This document shows positions 1 through 8,541 of a stretch of DNA of 64,000 nucleotides, one piece after another (within the stretch, counting starts at the first letter, position 1; the number at the start of each line of letters is the position of its first letter). The notes under the pieces were generated by a model. That model was not told the DNA's origin and ran no database searches. It saw only the letters and a program-made list of their open reading frames with translations. The stretch lies in assembly GCF_000620865.1 (NCBI RefSeq), contig NZ_KK211190.1:2431971-2495970 (forward strand), written 5' to 3'. Origin of the DNA: Exiguobacterium sibiricum 7-3. GTDB taxonomy: Bacteria > Bacillota > Bacilli > Exiguobacteriales > Exiguobacteriaceae. Made by a program: the position numbers and the translations under genes.

Positions 1-670
1 TTCCATTCAACAGCCAAAGCGATTCACCGGGGAAATTTTCGAACAGCTTTAATTGTTGTTCAAAGACACTCGTCGGAATATCGACAGAAAGAAACCCGAG
101 CGGTTCATCCGTTTCCACACGATTGATCCGGTAACGGAAGCTGACAATCTGTTTATCATCCAAAATCATCGTATGTGTATTATAGGCAGCAATCGGATGT
201 GCCGGATCAATCAGCCAGCCGTTTTCCTGTTTCATCAAACGAAAGTAATCGGTCTCCTGCAGCCAATCAAATTTCCCCCGGCTTGATGTCTTCATGTTAT
301 AAACCGAGTACTCTGAGTTGCCTTTTAAGATAACGAAGTGAAGTTGCTCAATGTCTTGCCTGGATAAAAAGAGTCCGAGCAGCGCCCGTGAAATCACACC
401 TTCCGATTCACTGAGCTCGGCATCCGCTCCGACGTTCATAATATTGAGCAATGAGCGATTGGCATACAAACTCGTCGGTAACCGTCTTACATCTTCCATA
501 TAATGACTGATTTGGTTACTTCCTCTTTTCAAAGCGTTCAAGCTTGAACGTTCCGCCTGCTCCACGTTTTGGTTGCGTACATAGAGATAAGAAGCTGATG
601 TAGCAAGCGTCGTCGGAATCAGAATTGCTAAGACGACAAGTCGGATCAAACGTGTTCGGATGCTCTTCAT
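1..670 (-). CDS. Sensor histidine kinase, YesM-like, N-terminal part (cut by window edge)
   Basis: An open frame of 223 codons runs from an ATG at 670 to the window edge with no stop. A GGAGGAG ribosome site lies about 6 bases upstream of the ATG. The product starts MKSIRTRLIRL, followed by one membrane segment (about residues 9-27) and a long extracytoplasmic region with patterns typical of YesM/Cache sensors, such as SHYMEDVRRLPTSLYANRSL. The HAMP and kinase domains would lie outside the window. YesM-type kinases usually pair with AraC-type regulators that control sugar ABC transporters, which fits the sugar transport genes nearby. The sensor role is inferred from the N-terminus only; another Cache-domain protein cannot be excluded. 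Confidence 0.7.
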   Translation of the reverse strand, partial: MKSIRTRLIRLVVLAILIPTTLATSASYLYVRNQNVEQAERSSLNALKRGSNQISHYMEDVRRLPTSLYANRSLLNIMNVGADAELSESEGVISRALLGLFLSRQDIEQLHFVILKGNSEYSVYNMKTSSRGKFDWLQETDYFRLMKQENGWLIDPAHPIAAYNTHTMILDDKQIVSFRYRINRVETDEPLGFLSVDIPTSVFEQQLKLFENFPGESLWLLNG

Positions 671-717
671 CGCCGTCTCCTCCATCCTTTTTCTTCTAAT
701 AATTAGTATAGCATAGC

Positions 718-732
718 TGTATCCGCTTACAT
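718..732 (-). promoter_or_regulatory. cre site (CcpA operator) upstream of the sensor kinase
   Basis: On the minus strand the bases read ATGTAAGCGGATACA, which matches the CcpA cre consensus WTGNAANCGNWNNCW at every position. A TATACT -10-like hexamer lies just downstream. This suggests carbon catabolite control of the kinase gene. Confidence 0.6.
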
Positions 733-799
733 GCGTGACTTTTATTTGTTTACATCCGTTGTGATTTCATTCAAATTATATTTCTAAAAAAACAACACT

Positions 800-844
800 T
801 GATTCCGAATGAATATTGATATATCATCGTTAATGTTCGTTTTT
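800..844 (+). promoter_or_regulatory. PurR box pair (candidate)
   Basis: Two inverted CGAA cores face each other: TTCCGAAT near 803-810 and TAATGTTCGTTTTT at 831-844, whose complement AAAAACGAACATTA is close to the PurBox consensus. The cores are 26 bases apart, near the spacing known for B. subtilis PurR operators. The pair lies just upstream of a purine permease gene. Confidence 0.5.
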
Positions 845-878
845 AACAAACTTTTGAGATTAAGGTGGTCTTTGACTC

Positions 879-2171
879 ATGTTTAAACTTTCAGCACACG
901 ATACAACGGTCAAACGTGAAATTCAAGCTGGTTTTATCACGTTCATCACGATGGCTTATATTCTTTTCGTCAACCCAACTATTTTGTCCGAGGCAGGGAT
1001 TCCACAAGATCAAGCTTTCTCGGCAACGATCATTGCTACGCTGATCGGAACGTTATTAATGGGCTTCTATGCCAACCTACCGATTGCCGTAGCACCAGGA
1101 ATGGGATTAAACGCTTATTTCACGTATACACTTGTCATCGGTGAAAAAATTCCATACCAAACGGCTTTATCAGTTGTCTTCGTCGCCGGAATCATTTTTC
1201 TTTTGTTGTCGCTGTCCCCTTTGCGGACTAAGTTGATTGAAGTCATTCCGACTACACTTAAATTAGCAATCACTGGAGGAATCGGTTTGTTCATCGCTTC
1301 CCTCGGTTTGAAGATGTCCGGTATCCTTGTGGCAGATCCGGCTACCTTGATTACAATCGGCTCTTTAACGTCACCGGAAGCTCTAATCACATTAGTTGGC
1401 TTACTGGCAGCTGCTATTCTGACGGTTAAGCGCGTTCCGGGCGGACTGTTGTACGCTATGATTTTATCCGGATTGCTCGCTTTCTTGACCGGTGAGTTGA
1501 CGTTCTCGAAAACTTTGATTGCTTTACCGACTTTACCGGAAGGCATTGTTGTCGCGAATCCGCTCACTGCCGTTCAAGATGTCATTCAATATGGACTTTT
1601 CAGTGGTGTTCTTTCGTTTGTGCTCGTCACGATGTTTGATACGACCGGAACGATGGTCGCAGTCGGCGAACAGGCTGGACTGATCGAAGAAGACGGATCA
1701 CTTAAAAACAGTGAACGTGCCCTGTTATCTGATTCAACGGCGATGATTGCCGGAGCTATGTTTGGAACAAGTCCGACAACGGCCTATGTCGAATCGGCTT
1801 CCGGTGTCGCAGCGGGTGGACGAACCGGCTTGACCTCTGTCACGGTCGGAATCTTGTTTGCGCTGTCAGCAGTGTTTGGTCCAATCGTTCAATCGATCTC
1901 GAGTGTTCCTGCTATTACAGCACCGGCCTTACTTCTTGTAGGTGCCCTGATGTTACAAAACATCAAACAAATCGAGTGGGAAAATTTCAGCGAAGCCTTT
2001 ACCGCGTTCATGGTGATCATCATCATGCCGCTATCCGGCAGTATCGCAACAGGTATCGCGTTTGGATTCATCATCTATCCGATCATGAAGGCCGTTCAAA
2101 AACAACGTGTTCACTTTTTGATTTATCTGTTTGCCGTTCTATTTTTCATTCAATTGTTTTTCCTTCATTAA
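879..2171 (+). CDS. NCS2/AzgA-family purine permease (guanine/hypoxanthine type)
   Basis: This 430-residue integral membrane protein probably imports purine bases across the cytoplasmic membrane by proton symport. The N-terminus has the family pattern GFITFITMAYILFVNP, followed by NLPIAVAPGMGLNAYF, both hallmarks of PbuG/PbuO (AzgA-like) NCS2 permeases. A further conserved stretch is GTSPTTAYVESASGVAAGGR near residue 300. Length matches the family (about 430-440). The ATG follows AAGGTGG at a normal distance. Upstream inverted CGAA/TTCG boxes suggest PurR control, which supports a purine substrate. I see no G-box riboswitch. PbuG and PbuO cannot be told apart here. Confidence 0.88.
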   Translation: MFKLSAHDTTVKREIQAGFITFITMAYILFVNPTILSEAGIPQDQAFSATIIATLIGTLLMGFYANLPIAVAPGMGLNAYFTYTLVIGEKIPYQTALSVVFVAGIIFLLLSLSPLRTKLIEVIPTTLKLAITGGIGLFIASLGLKMSGILVADPATLITIGSLTSPEALITLVGLLAAAILTVKRVPGGLLYAMILSGLLAFLTGELTFSKTLIALPTLPEGIVVANPLTAVQDVIQYGLFSGVLSFVLVTMFDTTGTMVAVGEQAGLIEEDGSLKNSERALLSDSTAMIAGAMFGTSPTTAYVESASGVAAGGRTGLTSVTVGILFALSAVFGPIVQSISSVPAITAPALLLVGALMLQNIKQIEWENFSEAFTAFMVIIIMPLSGSIATGIAFGFIIYPIMKAVQKQRVHFLIYLFAVLFFIQLFFLH

Positions 2172-2218
2172 AAAAAGCGTGTTGCTTCCAATTTTTGTTG
2201 GAAGCAACACGCTTTTTT
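2171..2218. terminator. Bidirectional terminator
   Basis: A perfect 21-base stem (2171-2191 with 2198-2218), six-base loop and A/T runs on both sides separates the convergent permease and binding-protein genes. Confidence 0.9.
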
Positions 2219-2219
2219 A

Positions 2220-3506
2220 TTATTTCTTCATTTTTTCCCATGTCTTCGTAAAGTCCTGTAACATCTCTTCCGATGTTTTTTGTTTTCCTACGTATGCCTG
2301 CATGATGGCACCAAATTCATTGACAGCACCGTCCGGGTATTTGAACCAGTTCCACGAGATGGTTTTATCTTCTTTAGAGTACTTGATGATATCGTCAGCA
2401 AGTGGTCCAAGATCGGCTGCTTCGATTGATTTGAAGGCCGGGATGAATTTAAATTTGTTGACCATGTAATCTTTTCCTGTGTCAGATGTCGCCATCCACT
2501 CGAGGAATTTTTTACCTTCTTCTTTGTTTTTCGAATTTTTGTTAACAACCCAGTTGTTCGGTACACCAACCGGAAGACGGTCCATTTTTTCTTTATCGTC
2601 ATTGATCGGCATCGGAATGAAGCCCATCTCGATATCCGGATTGACATCTGTAATCAATTGTTGCGCCCAGTTTCCTTGTTGAATCATTGCTGTTTTCCCT
2701 TCAGCAAACTGAGAAACTTGTGTATTATAATCCGTCGTCAACGGATTTTTGTTTCCGTATTCGATCGTCAAATCAAACAAGTTCATGAATTCTTTGAATT
2801 GTTTGTTGTCTTCGAACTTTCCTTTTCCAGAGTTCAAATCGGCAATGAACTGATCCGGATCATCCTGTTGCGCCATCGGGATATTCATCAAGTGGTTTCC
2901 AAGGATCCACCACTCGCCGTATCCGATTGAGAATGGCGTGACACCATCCGCTTTCAGTTTTTTAGATGCTTCCGTTAATTCTGTTAAGGTTTTTGGTAAC
3001 TCTGTAATACCGGCTTTCTTAAAGATTTCTTTATTGTAGATAAAACCATAACCTTCCAGGTTCATCGGCATACCATAAAGTTTCCCGTCAATCGTCATTG
3101 GTTCTTTCGAGAGGTCTGTTAAATCACTGACCCATTTTTCATCTGAAAGATCTTCCAATTTGTCTTGCCACGTTTTTGCTTCTGTAAATCCACCGTTGTT
3201 AAAGACATCCGGTTCATTCCCTGAAGCAAACTGTGATTTTAAAGCCGCGCCATAATCCGATCCGCCACCGACCGTTTGAACAACGACTTTTACGTCCGTT
3301 TCTTTTTCATAGGCCTTCGCCATCTTTTCCATGTCTTTTGCGATTTCAGCTTTAAATTGGAATACGTTGAGGGTCTTCCCGTCCTTAGAAGAGCCACTGT
3401 CCTTTGAGTCATCACTATTGAGTGTTCCACCGCCACCACATGCTGCAAGTGCTACGACCATTGCGGTCGTCATAACTGGTAGTGCTGCCCATTTACGTTT
3501 ACGCAT
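2220..3506 (-). CDS. Carbohydrate ABC transporter substrate-binding lipoprotein
   Basis: This 428-residue extracellular lipoprotein captures a sugar for import. It has a basic N-terminus, a hydrophobic segment and a lipobox ending LAAC at about residue 23, followed by a glycine- and serine-rich linker. The body fits family 1 solute-binding proteins: EKETDVKVVVQTVGGGSDYG near the N-terminus and EGYGFIYNKEIFKKAGI mid-protein. No permease or ATPase gene adjoins it. The likely partners are the two permeases at 7654-9428, because both units share a cre site and a 22-bp upstream motif. The shared ATPase (MsmX type) would be elsewhere. The substrate cannot be read from the sequence. Confidence 0.88.
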   Translation of the reverse strand: MRKRKWAALPVMTTAMVVALAACGGGGTLNSDDSKDSGSSKDGKTLNVFQFKAEIAKDMEKMAKAYEKETDVKVVVQTVGGGSDYGAALKSQFASGNEPDVFNNGGFTEAKTWQDKLEDLSDEKWVSDLTDLSKEPMTIDGKLYGMPMNLEGYGFIYNKEIFKKAGITELPKTLTELTEASKKLKADGVTPFSIGYGEWWILGNHLMNIPMAQQDDPDQFIADLNSGKGKFEDNKQFKEFMNLFDLTIEYGNKNPLTTDYNTQVSQFAEGKTAMIQQGNWAQQLITDVNPDIEMGFIPMPINDDKEKMDRLPVGVPNNWVVNKNSKNKEEGKKFLEWMATSDTGKDYMVNKFKFIPAFKSIEAADLGPLADDIIKYSKEDKTISWNWFKYPDGAVNEFGAIMQAYVGKQKTSEEMLQDFTKTWEKMKK

Positions 3507-3559
3507 TCGGATACCTCCCTGATTTTCGAGTTGATAATCGTGCTACGCTTTTACAATAA

Positions 3560-3574
3560 ATGAAAACGTTTGCA
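3560..3574 (+). promoter_or_regulatory. cre site upstream of the sugar-binding protein gene
   Basis: The bases ATGAAAACGTTTGCA match WTGNAANCGNWNNCW at every position. The site is 54 bases upstream of the start codon of the minus-strand gene, a placement that would overlap its promoter. Confidence 0.7.
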
Positions 3575-3601
3575 ATAAAAACGGATAATTTTGTCCGGTG
3601 C

Positions 3602-3623
3602 GGTGGAAAATATTGAACAATCG
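3602..3623 (-). promoter_or_regulatory. Shared 22-bp motif, copy 1 (candidate activator site)
   Basis: The plus strand reads GGTGGAAAATATTGAACAAT and two more bases. A copy at 9500-9521 matches 18 of 22 bases, with an identical GGTGGAA and ATATTGAAC. Each copy lies upstream of a cre site and of a minus-strand sugar transport gene. It may bind the response regulator that partners the kinase at the window start. Confidence 0.5.
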
Positions 3624-3694
3624 TTATCCGATTAAAAAAGTCGGGATTAGTGTATGATGAAAGTAGATACTACTTCACGAAGGAGTTTGATGCA

Positions 3695-5173
3695 ATGTCC
3701 CTACAATTCACGATTTTATTGATTGGTTTATTGTTATTCACGGCAGTCTGGACGACGAAATTATCCAGTCGCCTTAACATTCCCGCTCTCTTGATTTTCA
3801 TCGCACTTGGTATGATTGCCGGTAGTGATATTACCGGTTTCATTCGATTCGATGATGCGGAGCTGGCACAATTGCTTGGTACCGTCGCTTTAATTGTCAT
3901 CTTATTCGAAGGGGGACTTCAGACCGCCTGGAAAGAAGTCAAAACGGAGCTTGCGCCTTCCCTTTCACTTGCGACGTTTGGTGTCTTCATCGCGACGACG
4001 ATTGTCGCTGTCGCCTCCCACTACATTCTCGGCTTCAGCTGGGCCAATGCCTTCTTATTAGGAGCCATCGTCGGGTCGACGGACGCTGCCGCGATTTTTT
4101 CAGTGCTCAGCGGACAATCCGTCCGGCGAAAAGTCGGATCGACGTTAGAACTCGAATCCGGAACGAACGATCCGATGGCTGTTTTTCTGACCGTTTTCTT
4201 CCTTGAATTCGTTACGAATCCAAAGGACGCTTCACTGGTTTCCGGTTTAACGTCTCTTGTCTGGGAAATGATGATTGGATTATTGCTTGGTCTGTTCATC
4301 GGCTGGATTGCCTCGACGTTACTCAATCGGATTGACCTCAGTTCATCCAGTTTTTATCCGATTCTGTTGATGTCCTTTGCTTTTCTTTCATTTGGTATTG
4401 CCGACACCGTTCATGCCAGTGGGTTCTTAGCTGTTTACGTGACGGCTATTTATATCAGCAATCATGAGTTGGTCTACCGCCAGACGCTCGTCCGTTTCAC
4501 GATGAGCATGGCACACTTGGCGCAAATCGGAATGTTCATTGTGCTCGGATTACTCGTGTTCCCGAAACAGCTGCTTGATCCGCAGGTGATCCTATCATCG
4601 ATTGCCCTCGCTTTGATTTTAATCTTTATCGCTCGTCCGGTTTCGGTCTGGCTCAGTCTCCTTCCTTTTAAATATTCTTGGCAGGAAAAAGTGTTTGTCT
4701 CTTTTGCCGGTTTAAAAGGAGCCGTTCCGATCATTCTCGCAACCTATCCGCTCGTTGCCGGAATCGACAATGCCGGAATAATCTTCAACATCGTCTTTTT
4801 CACTGTTCTTTTATCCACGTTGATCCAAGGGAGTATGTTGACCTTCCTGGCGGACCGGCTTCATTTAAACGAAACAGGTTCATCCACGATTCAAACGGTC
4901 ATTGAGTTCATGTCGATTGGTAAACCCAATGCTGAAATCATTGAATTGACGATTCCTAACTCTCATCCGTTTGTCGGGAAAGCCATCTCGGACATTGATC
5001 TGCCGCAGGAATTTTTAATCACGGCCATCATTCGGGACGATCAAATCGTGACGCCACGGGGCGATACGATTTTTGAAGGCCGGGATCAATTGCTTCTATT
5101 AACACCAAAACATCGTATTAAAACGCTTAAACGTTTTTTATTCCCGCAAAAAGAAATGACAAAAAAGAGCTGA
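3695..5173 (+). CDS. Potassium/proton antiporter, CPA1 family with C-terminal RCK_C (NhaP2/CvrA type)
   Basis: The 492-residue protein has about 12 hydrophobic segments of the Na+/H+ exchanger fold. Conserved features include FEGGLQT, the GAIVGSTDAAA loop and LELESGTNDPMAVFL, the acidic transport-site region of CPA1 exchangers. The last 80 residues (SIGKPNAEIIELTIPNSHPF onward) resemble a TrkA-C/RCK_C domain, as in K+-selective NhaP2/CvrA proteins. The start at 3695 is chosen because GAAGGAG lies 9 bases upstream; an earlier in-frame ATG at 3650 has no ribosome site. It is a single gene ending in a bidirectional terminator. Cation choice (K+ over Na+) is inferred from the RCK domain. Confidence 0.82.
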   Translation: MSLQFTILLIGLLLFTAVWTTKLSSRLNIPALLIFIALGMIAGSDITGFIRFDDAELAQLLGTVALIVILFEGGLQTAWKEVKTELAPSLSLATFGVFIATTIVAVASHYILGFSWANAFLLGAIVGSTDAAAIFSVLSGQSVRRKVGSTLELESGTNDPMAVFLTVFFLEFVTNPKDASLVSGLTSLVWEMMIGLLLGLFIGWIASTLLNRIDLSSSSFYPILLMSFAFLSFGIADTVHASGFLAVYVTAIYISNHELVYRQTLVRFTMSMAHLAQIGMFIVLGLLVFPKQLLDPQVILSSIALALILIFIARPVSVWLSLLPFKYSWQEKVFVSFAGLKGAVPIILATYPLVAGIDNAGIIFNIVFFTVLLSTLIQGSMLTFLADRLHLNETGSSTIQTVIEFMSIGKPNAEIIELTIPNSHPFVGKAISDIDLPQEFLITAIIRDDQIVTPRGDTIFEGRDQLLLLTPKHRIKTLKRFLFPQKEMTKKS

Positions 5174-5194
5174 CGCCGCTGTCAGCTCTTTTTT
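5161..5194. terminator. Bidirectional terminator
   Basis: A 14-base stem (5161-5174 with 5181-5194) with A and T runs overlaps the antiporter stop codon and serves the convergent DedA gene as well. Confidence 0.88.
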
Positions 5195-5204
5195 GTCATT
5201 TCTC

Positions 5205-5798
5205 TTAACGCTTTGATTTAAAGCGGCGATACAAAATGTATCCGATGATTCCGACGACGATAATACCGAGAATCCACCATAACTCCTGTTCGAGTCCTTT
5301 CAACATGGACTCTGCCCGCTCCACTCCAAACTTTTCTCCCAACCACACATAGAAGAATGACACCGGGAATAACCCAATGCTTGAGGCCAGTAAGTAACGT
5401 TTGAAAGACAAATTAAATAAACCACACGGAATGGAAACGACAGAACGAACAACTGGGAAAAATCGGCCAAACAATGCTGACCAGGAACCGTATTTCGATA
5501 CGATCCGTTCTCCTTGAACGATTTCCCGTTCCTTAATCATTAACCATTTTCCGTAGCGAATCAAAATTGGACGTCCGGCATAACGACCGAGAAAATAAAA
5601 TAACGTCGCCCCCATCAGACTGCCGAGGAAACCAATCAAGACGGCTGCAGTCCATCCAATCGTTCCGTTCGAAACATAGAGACCGAGTACCGGCAAACCG
5701 ACTTCAGCCGGAATTAATTCCGTCCCGAGCCCCAGAATCATAATTCCTAAAAACAGCCAGAGATTCGACTCTCCGGCTGAGAACAACCATTCTAACAT
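5205..5798 (-). CDS. DedA family (VTT domain) membrane protein
   Basis: This 197-residue protein has four or five hydrophobic segments and the DedA/VTT signature GRFFPVVRSVVSIPCGLFNL near residues 110-130, including the conserved G-R-F-x-P-x-x-R. An early acidic pair (ELIPAEVGLP) is also typical. DedA proteins are membrane transporters involved in recycling lipid carriers such as undecaprenyl phosphate, and they support membrane-potential homeostasis; the exact role of this member is unknown. The ATG follows AGAGGAGTGG. A small two-TM protein gene lies 17 bases upstream on the same strand, so the two probably form one transcript. Confidence 0.88.
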   Translation of the reverse strand: MLEWLFSAGESNLWLFLGIMILGLGTELIPAEVGLPVLGLYVSNGTIGWTAAVLIGFLGSLMGATLFYFLGRYAGRPILIRYGKWLMIKEREIVQGERIVSKYGSWSALFGRFFPVVRSVVSIPCGLFNLSFKRYLLASSIGLFPVSFFYVWLGEKFGVERAESMLKGLEQELWWILGIIVVGIIGYILYRRFKSKR

Positions 5799-5815
5799 CC
5801 AACCACTCCTCTAAT

Positions 5816-6037
5816 TCAGCCTCGTGCAGGACGAAGAAGATAATAAATGATGACGACGAGCGTCGTCCAGACTCCTGTAAAGATCCCGATGATTCCGACG
5901 ATAAAGAAGCCAAGTGCCATCATTGATCCCGTGCGTTTGTAATCGCGCCACATCGTCCGTAATCCTTTAATGTTAAACCAAAGGAAAGCTACGAAAAGTA
6001 CGGCAAACACTAATCCTGTAATGAGTATCGCTGACAT
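5816..6037 (-). CDS. Small two-TM hypothetical protein
   Basis: This 73-residue protein has a hydrophobic segment at residues 3-22, a short basic loop (WRDYKRTG) and a second hydrophobic stretch at 42-68. I recognise no family. An AGAGAGGTG ribosome site precedes the ATG. It lies 17 bases upstream of the DedA gene on the same strand, which suggests co-expression. It may assist or regulate the DedA protein, but nothing in the sequence proves this. Confidence 0.75.
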   Translation of the reverse strand: MSAILITGLVFAVLFVAFLWFNIKGLRTMWRDYKRTGSMMALGFFIVGIIGIFTGVWTTLVVIIYYLLRPARG

Positions 6038-6133
6038 GTCTTCACCTCTCTCTTATTAGTTCATATGCCCATTATAACGTGTTTTCACACGTCTTTCCTC
6101 CGTCTGAGGTCGGATGAACTTATTTTAGCGCAT

Positions 6134-6176
6134 AAAAAACATCCTACTGTCCATGAAATCATGGTCAGCAGGACGT
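6134..6176 (-). terminator. Terminator of asnA
   Basis: A hairpin of about 17 base pairs (6139-6155 with 6159-6175) is followed on the minus strand by a T run. It lies 34 bases past the asnA stop. Confidence 0.85.
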
Positions 6177-6209
6177 TTTGAATTATATCTATCAGTACAT
6201 CACTCGTTC

Positions 6210-7184
6210 TTACAGCAGGTGCACACCTTGCTCACGGTACGACACGCGTGTTTCTTCCGACCAGACCGATGCTTGAACTTCACCGATATGACGTTTCTTC
6301 AAGAGGAACATCGCCATCCGGGATTGTCCGATTCCTCCACCAATCGTCAGCGGAAGTTTCTCTTCCAATACACCCTGATGGAACGGGAAATCAAGTTTCG
6401 CATGTTCGCCTGTTGTTTCGATCTGTGCCAGTAACGTCTCCCGATCAACACGGATACCCATCGACGAAAGTTCGAACGCCCCGATTTCCGGATGGTGGAC
6501 TAAAATATCACCGTTGAGCGTCCAGTCATCATAGTCAGCCGCTCGACCATCATGTTTTTCTCCGGATGCCAGCGCACCGCCGATCTGCATCAAGAAGACT
6601 GCACCATACTCTTTCGTCACTTCCGTCTCCCGCTCTTTTGTCGAAAGACTCGGGTACGCATCTTCAAGATCTTGTGTCGTCATGAAATGGATCGTCTCCG
6701 GCAAAATCGCTTCGATCGCGAGCTTCTCTTCGACTTCACGTTCCACTTGACGAATTGATTCATAAATCGCACGAACCGTCGTTTGCAGATAGTCAATCGT
6801 CCGCTCTTCTTTTGTGATGACCCGTTCCCAGTCCCACTGATCGACATGAATCGAATGGGTTTCATCCAATACTTCATCACGACGGATGGCATGCATTAAT
6901 GTGTATAAGCCTTCGCCTTTTGAGAATCCGTACGTGTGGAGTGCTTGGCGTTTCCACTTCGCAAGAGATTGAACGATTTCGAGTTCTGCCTGATGGTCAA
7001 TCGCATCAAAGCGGATGACGCGTTCGATTCCGTTTAGATGATCGTTGACTCCGAGTGTGCTTTCGACGAATAATGGCGCTTCGACGCGTGTTAATCCAAG
7101 TTGTGCTGAGAATTGCTCCTCAAAGCGTTTTTTTACGAGTGTGATGGCTTCCTGTGTCTGTTTCATCGATACGAGTGTTGTCAT
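6210..7184 (-). CDS. asnA: Aspartate-ammonia ligase (asparagine synthetase A)
   Basis: The 324-residue enzyme makes asparagine from aspartate, ammonia and ATP. It belongs to the class II aminoacyl-tRNA synthetase fold family. Diagnostic features are VESTLGVNDHLNG near residue 40, FSKGEGLYTLMHAIR near 85, VDQWDWE near 110 and GGGIGQSRMAMFLL near the C-terminus. Length fits the family (about 330). The start at 7184 is chosen because GAGGAGGAAGATTACC precedes that ATG. A longer in-frame reading to 7289 only translates the T-box antiterminator. An asparagine T-box upstream shows control by uncharged tRNA-Asn. The gene stands alone, with its own terminator. Confidence 0.97.
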   Translation of the reverse strand: MTTLVSMKQTQEAITLVKKRFEEQFSAQLGLTRVEAPLFVESTLGVNDHLNGIERVIRFDAIDHQAELEIVQSLAKWKRQALHTYGFSKGEGLYTLMHAIRRDEVLDETHSIHVDQWDWERVITKEERTIDYLQTTVRAIYESIRQVEREVEEKLAIEAILPETIHFMTTQDLEDAYPSLSTKERETEVTKEYGAVFLMQIGGALASGEKHDGRAADYDDWTLNGDILVHHPEIGAFELSSMGIRVDRETLLAQIETTGEHAKLDFPFHQGVLEEKLPLTIGGGIGQSRMAMFLLKKRHIGEVQASVWSEETRVSYREQGVHLL

Positions 7185-7225
7185 GGTAATCTTCCTCCTC
7201 AATTGTGTGTTTGAAAAAGAAGCCA

Positions 7226-7530
7226 TAAAAAAGAGCCCTTCTCTCCCAAGAATATGGGACGAAAGACTCGGTTCCGCGGTACCACCCATGTTAACAGCTC
7301 AGCTGCTCACTCAAAAGACTGATGATCAATTATCATCTCAATCTTCGGCCATATGATAACGGACAGGCAACTCCGGCTACGCCTACTGACTTCAGTGTTC
7401 GGGTAGCGACTCCGGGATGTTCTTCGCAACTTGTTTCCGACTGGGCTCTCACCGTCCCCAGCTCGCTAATTCGGTATTACAAGATGTTACTCTTCCCTTC
7501 AACGTCGTTGTTACAATTGAATTGAGAACA
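7226..7530 (-). promoter_or_regulatory. T-box riboswitch (tRNA-Asn sensing) of asnA
   Basis: Read on the minus strand, the leader has a stem I with AGTA on its 5' side, a distal CTGGG/CCCAG hairpin and a GGGA/TCCC basal helix. The putative specifier AAC (Asn) is at 7421-7419, followed by A. The T-box sequence GGGTGGTACCGCGG lies at about 7275-7288. The terminator hairpin (GAGTCTTTCGTCCCA with TGGGAGAGAAGGGCTC) and T run end near 7227. Uncharged tRNA-Asn would stabilise the antiterminator and allow asnA transcription. The stretch 7185-7653 has no other gene. Confidence 0.93.
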
Positions 7531-7611
7531 TCGTACACCATCCGGCAAGCATTTGAAAAGTCCTTTTTTCAAAAAAAAATAAAATAATCTGACTAATCAG
7601 ATTAGATAATC

Positions 7612-7643
7612 CGAAGAAAAACGTTCCCGCAGAAGCGAGAACG
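7612..7643 (-). terminator. Terminator of the sugar permease operon
   Basis: A 9-bp stem (CGTTCTCGC/GCGGGAACG) with a TTCT loop and T run follows the stop of the second permease gene. Confidence 0.85.
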
Positions 7644-7653
7644 CGCTTACAAT

Positions 7654-8541
7654 TTATTTGATTGAACCACTCGTAATTCCTTGAATAATTTGTTTTTGCA
7701 TCGCGAAGAAGAAGAGTAACAGCGGAATAATTCCGAGGATCAGTCCCGGCAGTGCCAAGTCCCACTGCTTCGTATACTGACCGAAGAAATAGAACGTCGC
7801 GAGCGGAATCGTCCGCAGTTCGACATCACGCAACATGAGTGATGGCAACAAGAAATCATTCCAAATCCACAGTGTGTTCAAGATGACAATCGTCACCGTA
7901 ATCGGTTTAAGCAATGGGAACACGATCCGCCAAAAGACTCCCCACTGCGAACAACCGTCAATGATGGCTGCCTCTTCAATCTCCTCCGGGATCGACTTCA
8001 TGAATCCGTGATACAAGAAAATTGATAACCCGGAACCAAAACCAAGATACATCAAAATCAGACCCCAATAACTGTTTTGCAGACCGAGGTCACCCGACAG
8101 CTTCGATAACGGAATCATAATCGATTGGAACGGGATGATCATCGCCGCGACAAATAAGAAAAAGATGATTGTCGATAACCGACTTTTCGTCCGAACGAGT
8201 TTCCATGCAGCCATCGAACAAAAAATGACAATAATCGCATTTGCACCGACGGTAATGATGACAGAGTTCAGAAAAACTTTTCCGAAATTCATCGCTTCCC
8301 AGGCATCTGTATAGTTCGAGGTGATCCATTCTTTCGGAAGCCCCGATGTATTCGTAAAGATGTCACCCTGTGTCTTAAATGAATTTGAAACCACATAATA
8401 AAATGGAATCATGTACAGTAAACCCATTAATAGTGCGGCAATCTCCACGGTTCCAAGACGCACGGAATAACGACCACGCTTTTTCGGTGCCGGTTTCTCC
8501 GGCGTCAGTTCCGGTTTCGGTAAAGGTTGTGCGGTACTCAT
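7654..8541 (-). CDS. Carbohydrate ABC transporter permease (MalG/MsmG type)
   Basis: This 295-residue inner permease subunit has a proline- and lysine-rich cytoplasmic N-terminus (about 25 residues) and six membrane segments. The ABC permease EAA loop reads EEIEEAAIIDGCSQWGVFWR near residues 188-207 and contacts the ATPase. The family pattern FYYVVSNSFK near the first segment is typical of MalG-like sugar permeases. It overlaps the upstream permease gene by 4 bases (ATGA), so translation is coupled. No ATPase or binding-protein gene is in this operon. The likely binding protein is encoded at 2220-3506 and the likely ATPase is a shared MsmX-type protein elsewhere. Confidence 0.92.
   Translation of the reverse strand: MSTAQPLPKPELTPEKPAPKKRGRYSVRLGTVEIAALLMGLLYMIPFYYVVSNSFKTQGDIFTNTSGLPKEWITSNYTDAWEAMNFGKVFLNSVIITVGANAIIVIFCSMAAWKLVRTKSRLSTIIFFLFVAAMIIPFQSIMIPLSKLSGDLGLQNSYWGLILMYLGFGSGLSIFLYHGFMKSIPEEIEEAAIIDGCSQWGVFWRIVFPLLKPITVTIVILNTLWIWNDFLLPSLMLRDVELRTIPLATFYFFGQYTKQWDLALPGLILGIIPLLLFFFAMQKQIIQGITSGSIK

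Noticed and set aside
720-878. Purine riboswitch upstream of the NCS2 permease
   Set aside because: The conserved three-way junction bases of the G-box are absent; PurR boxes explain control better.
7185-7289. N-terminal extension of the asnA frame
   Set aside because: It translates the T-box antiterminator and terminator; a perfect ribosome site precedes the ATG at 7184.
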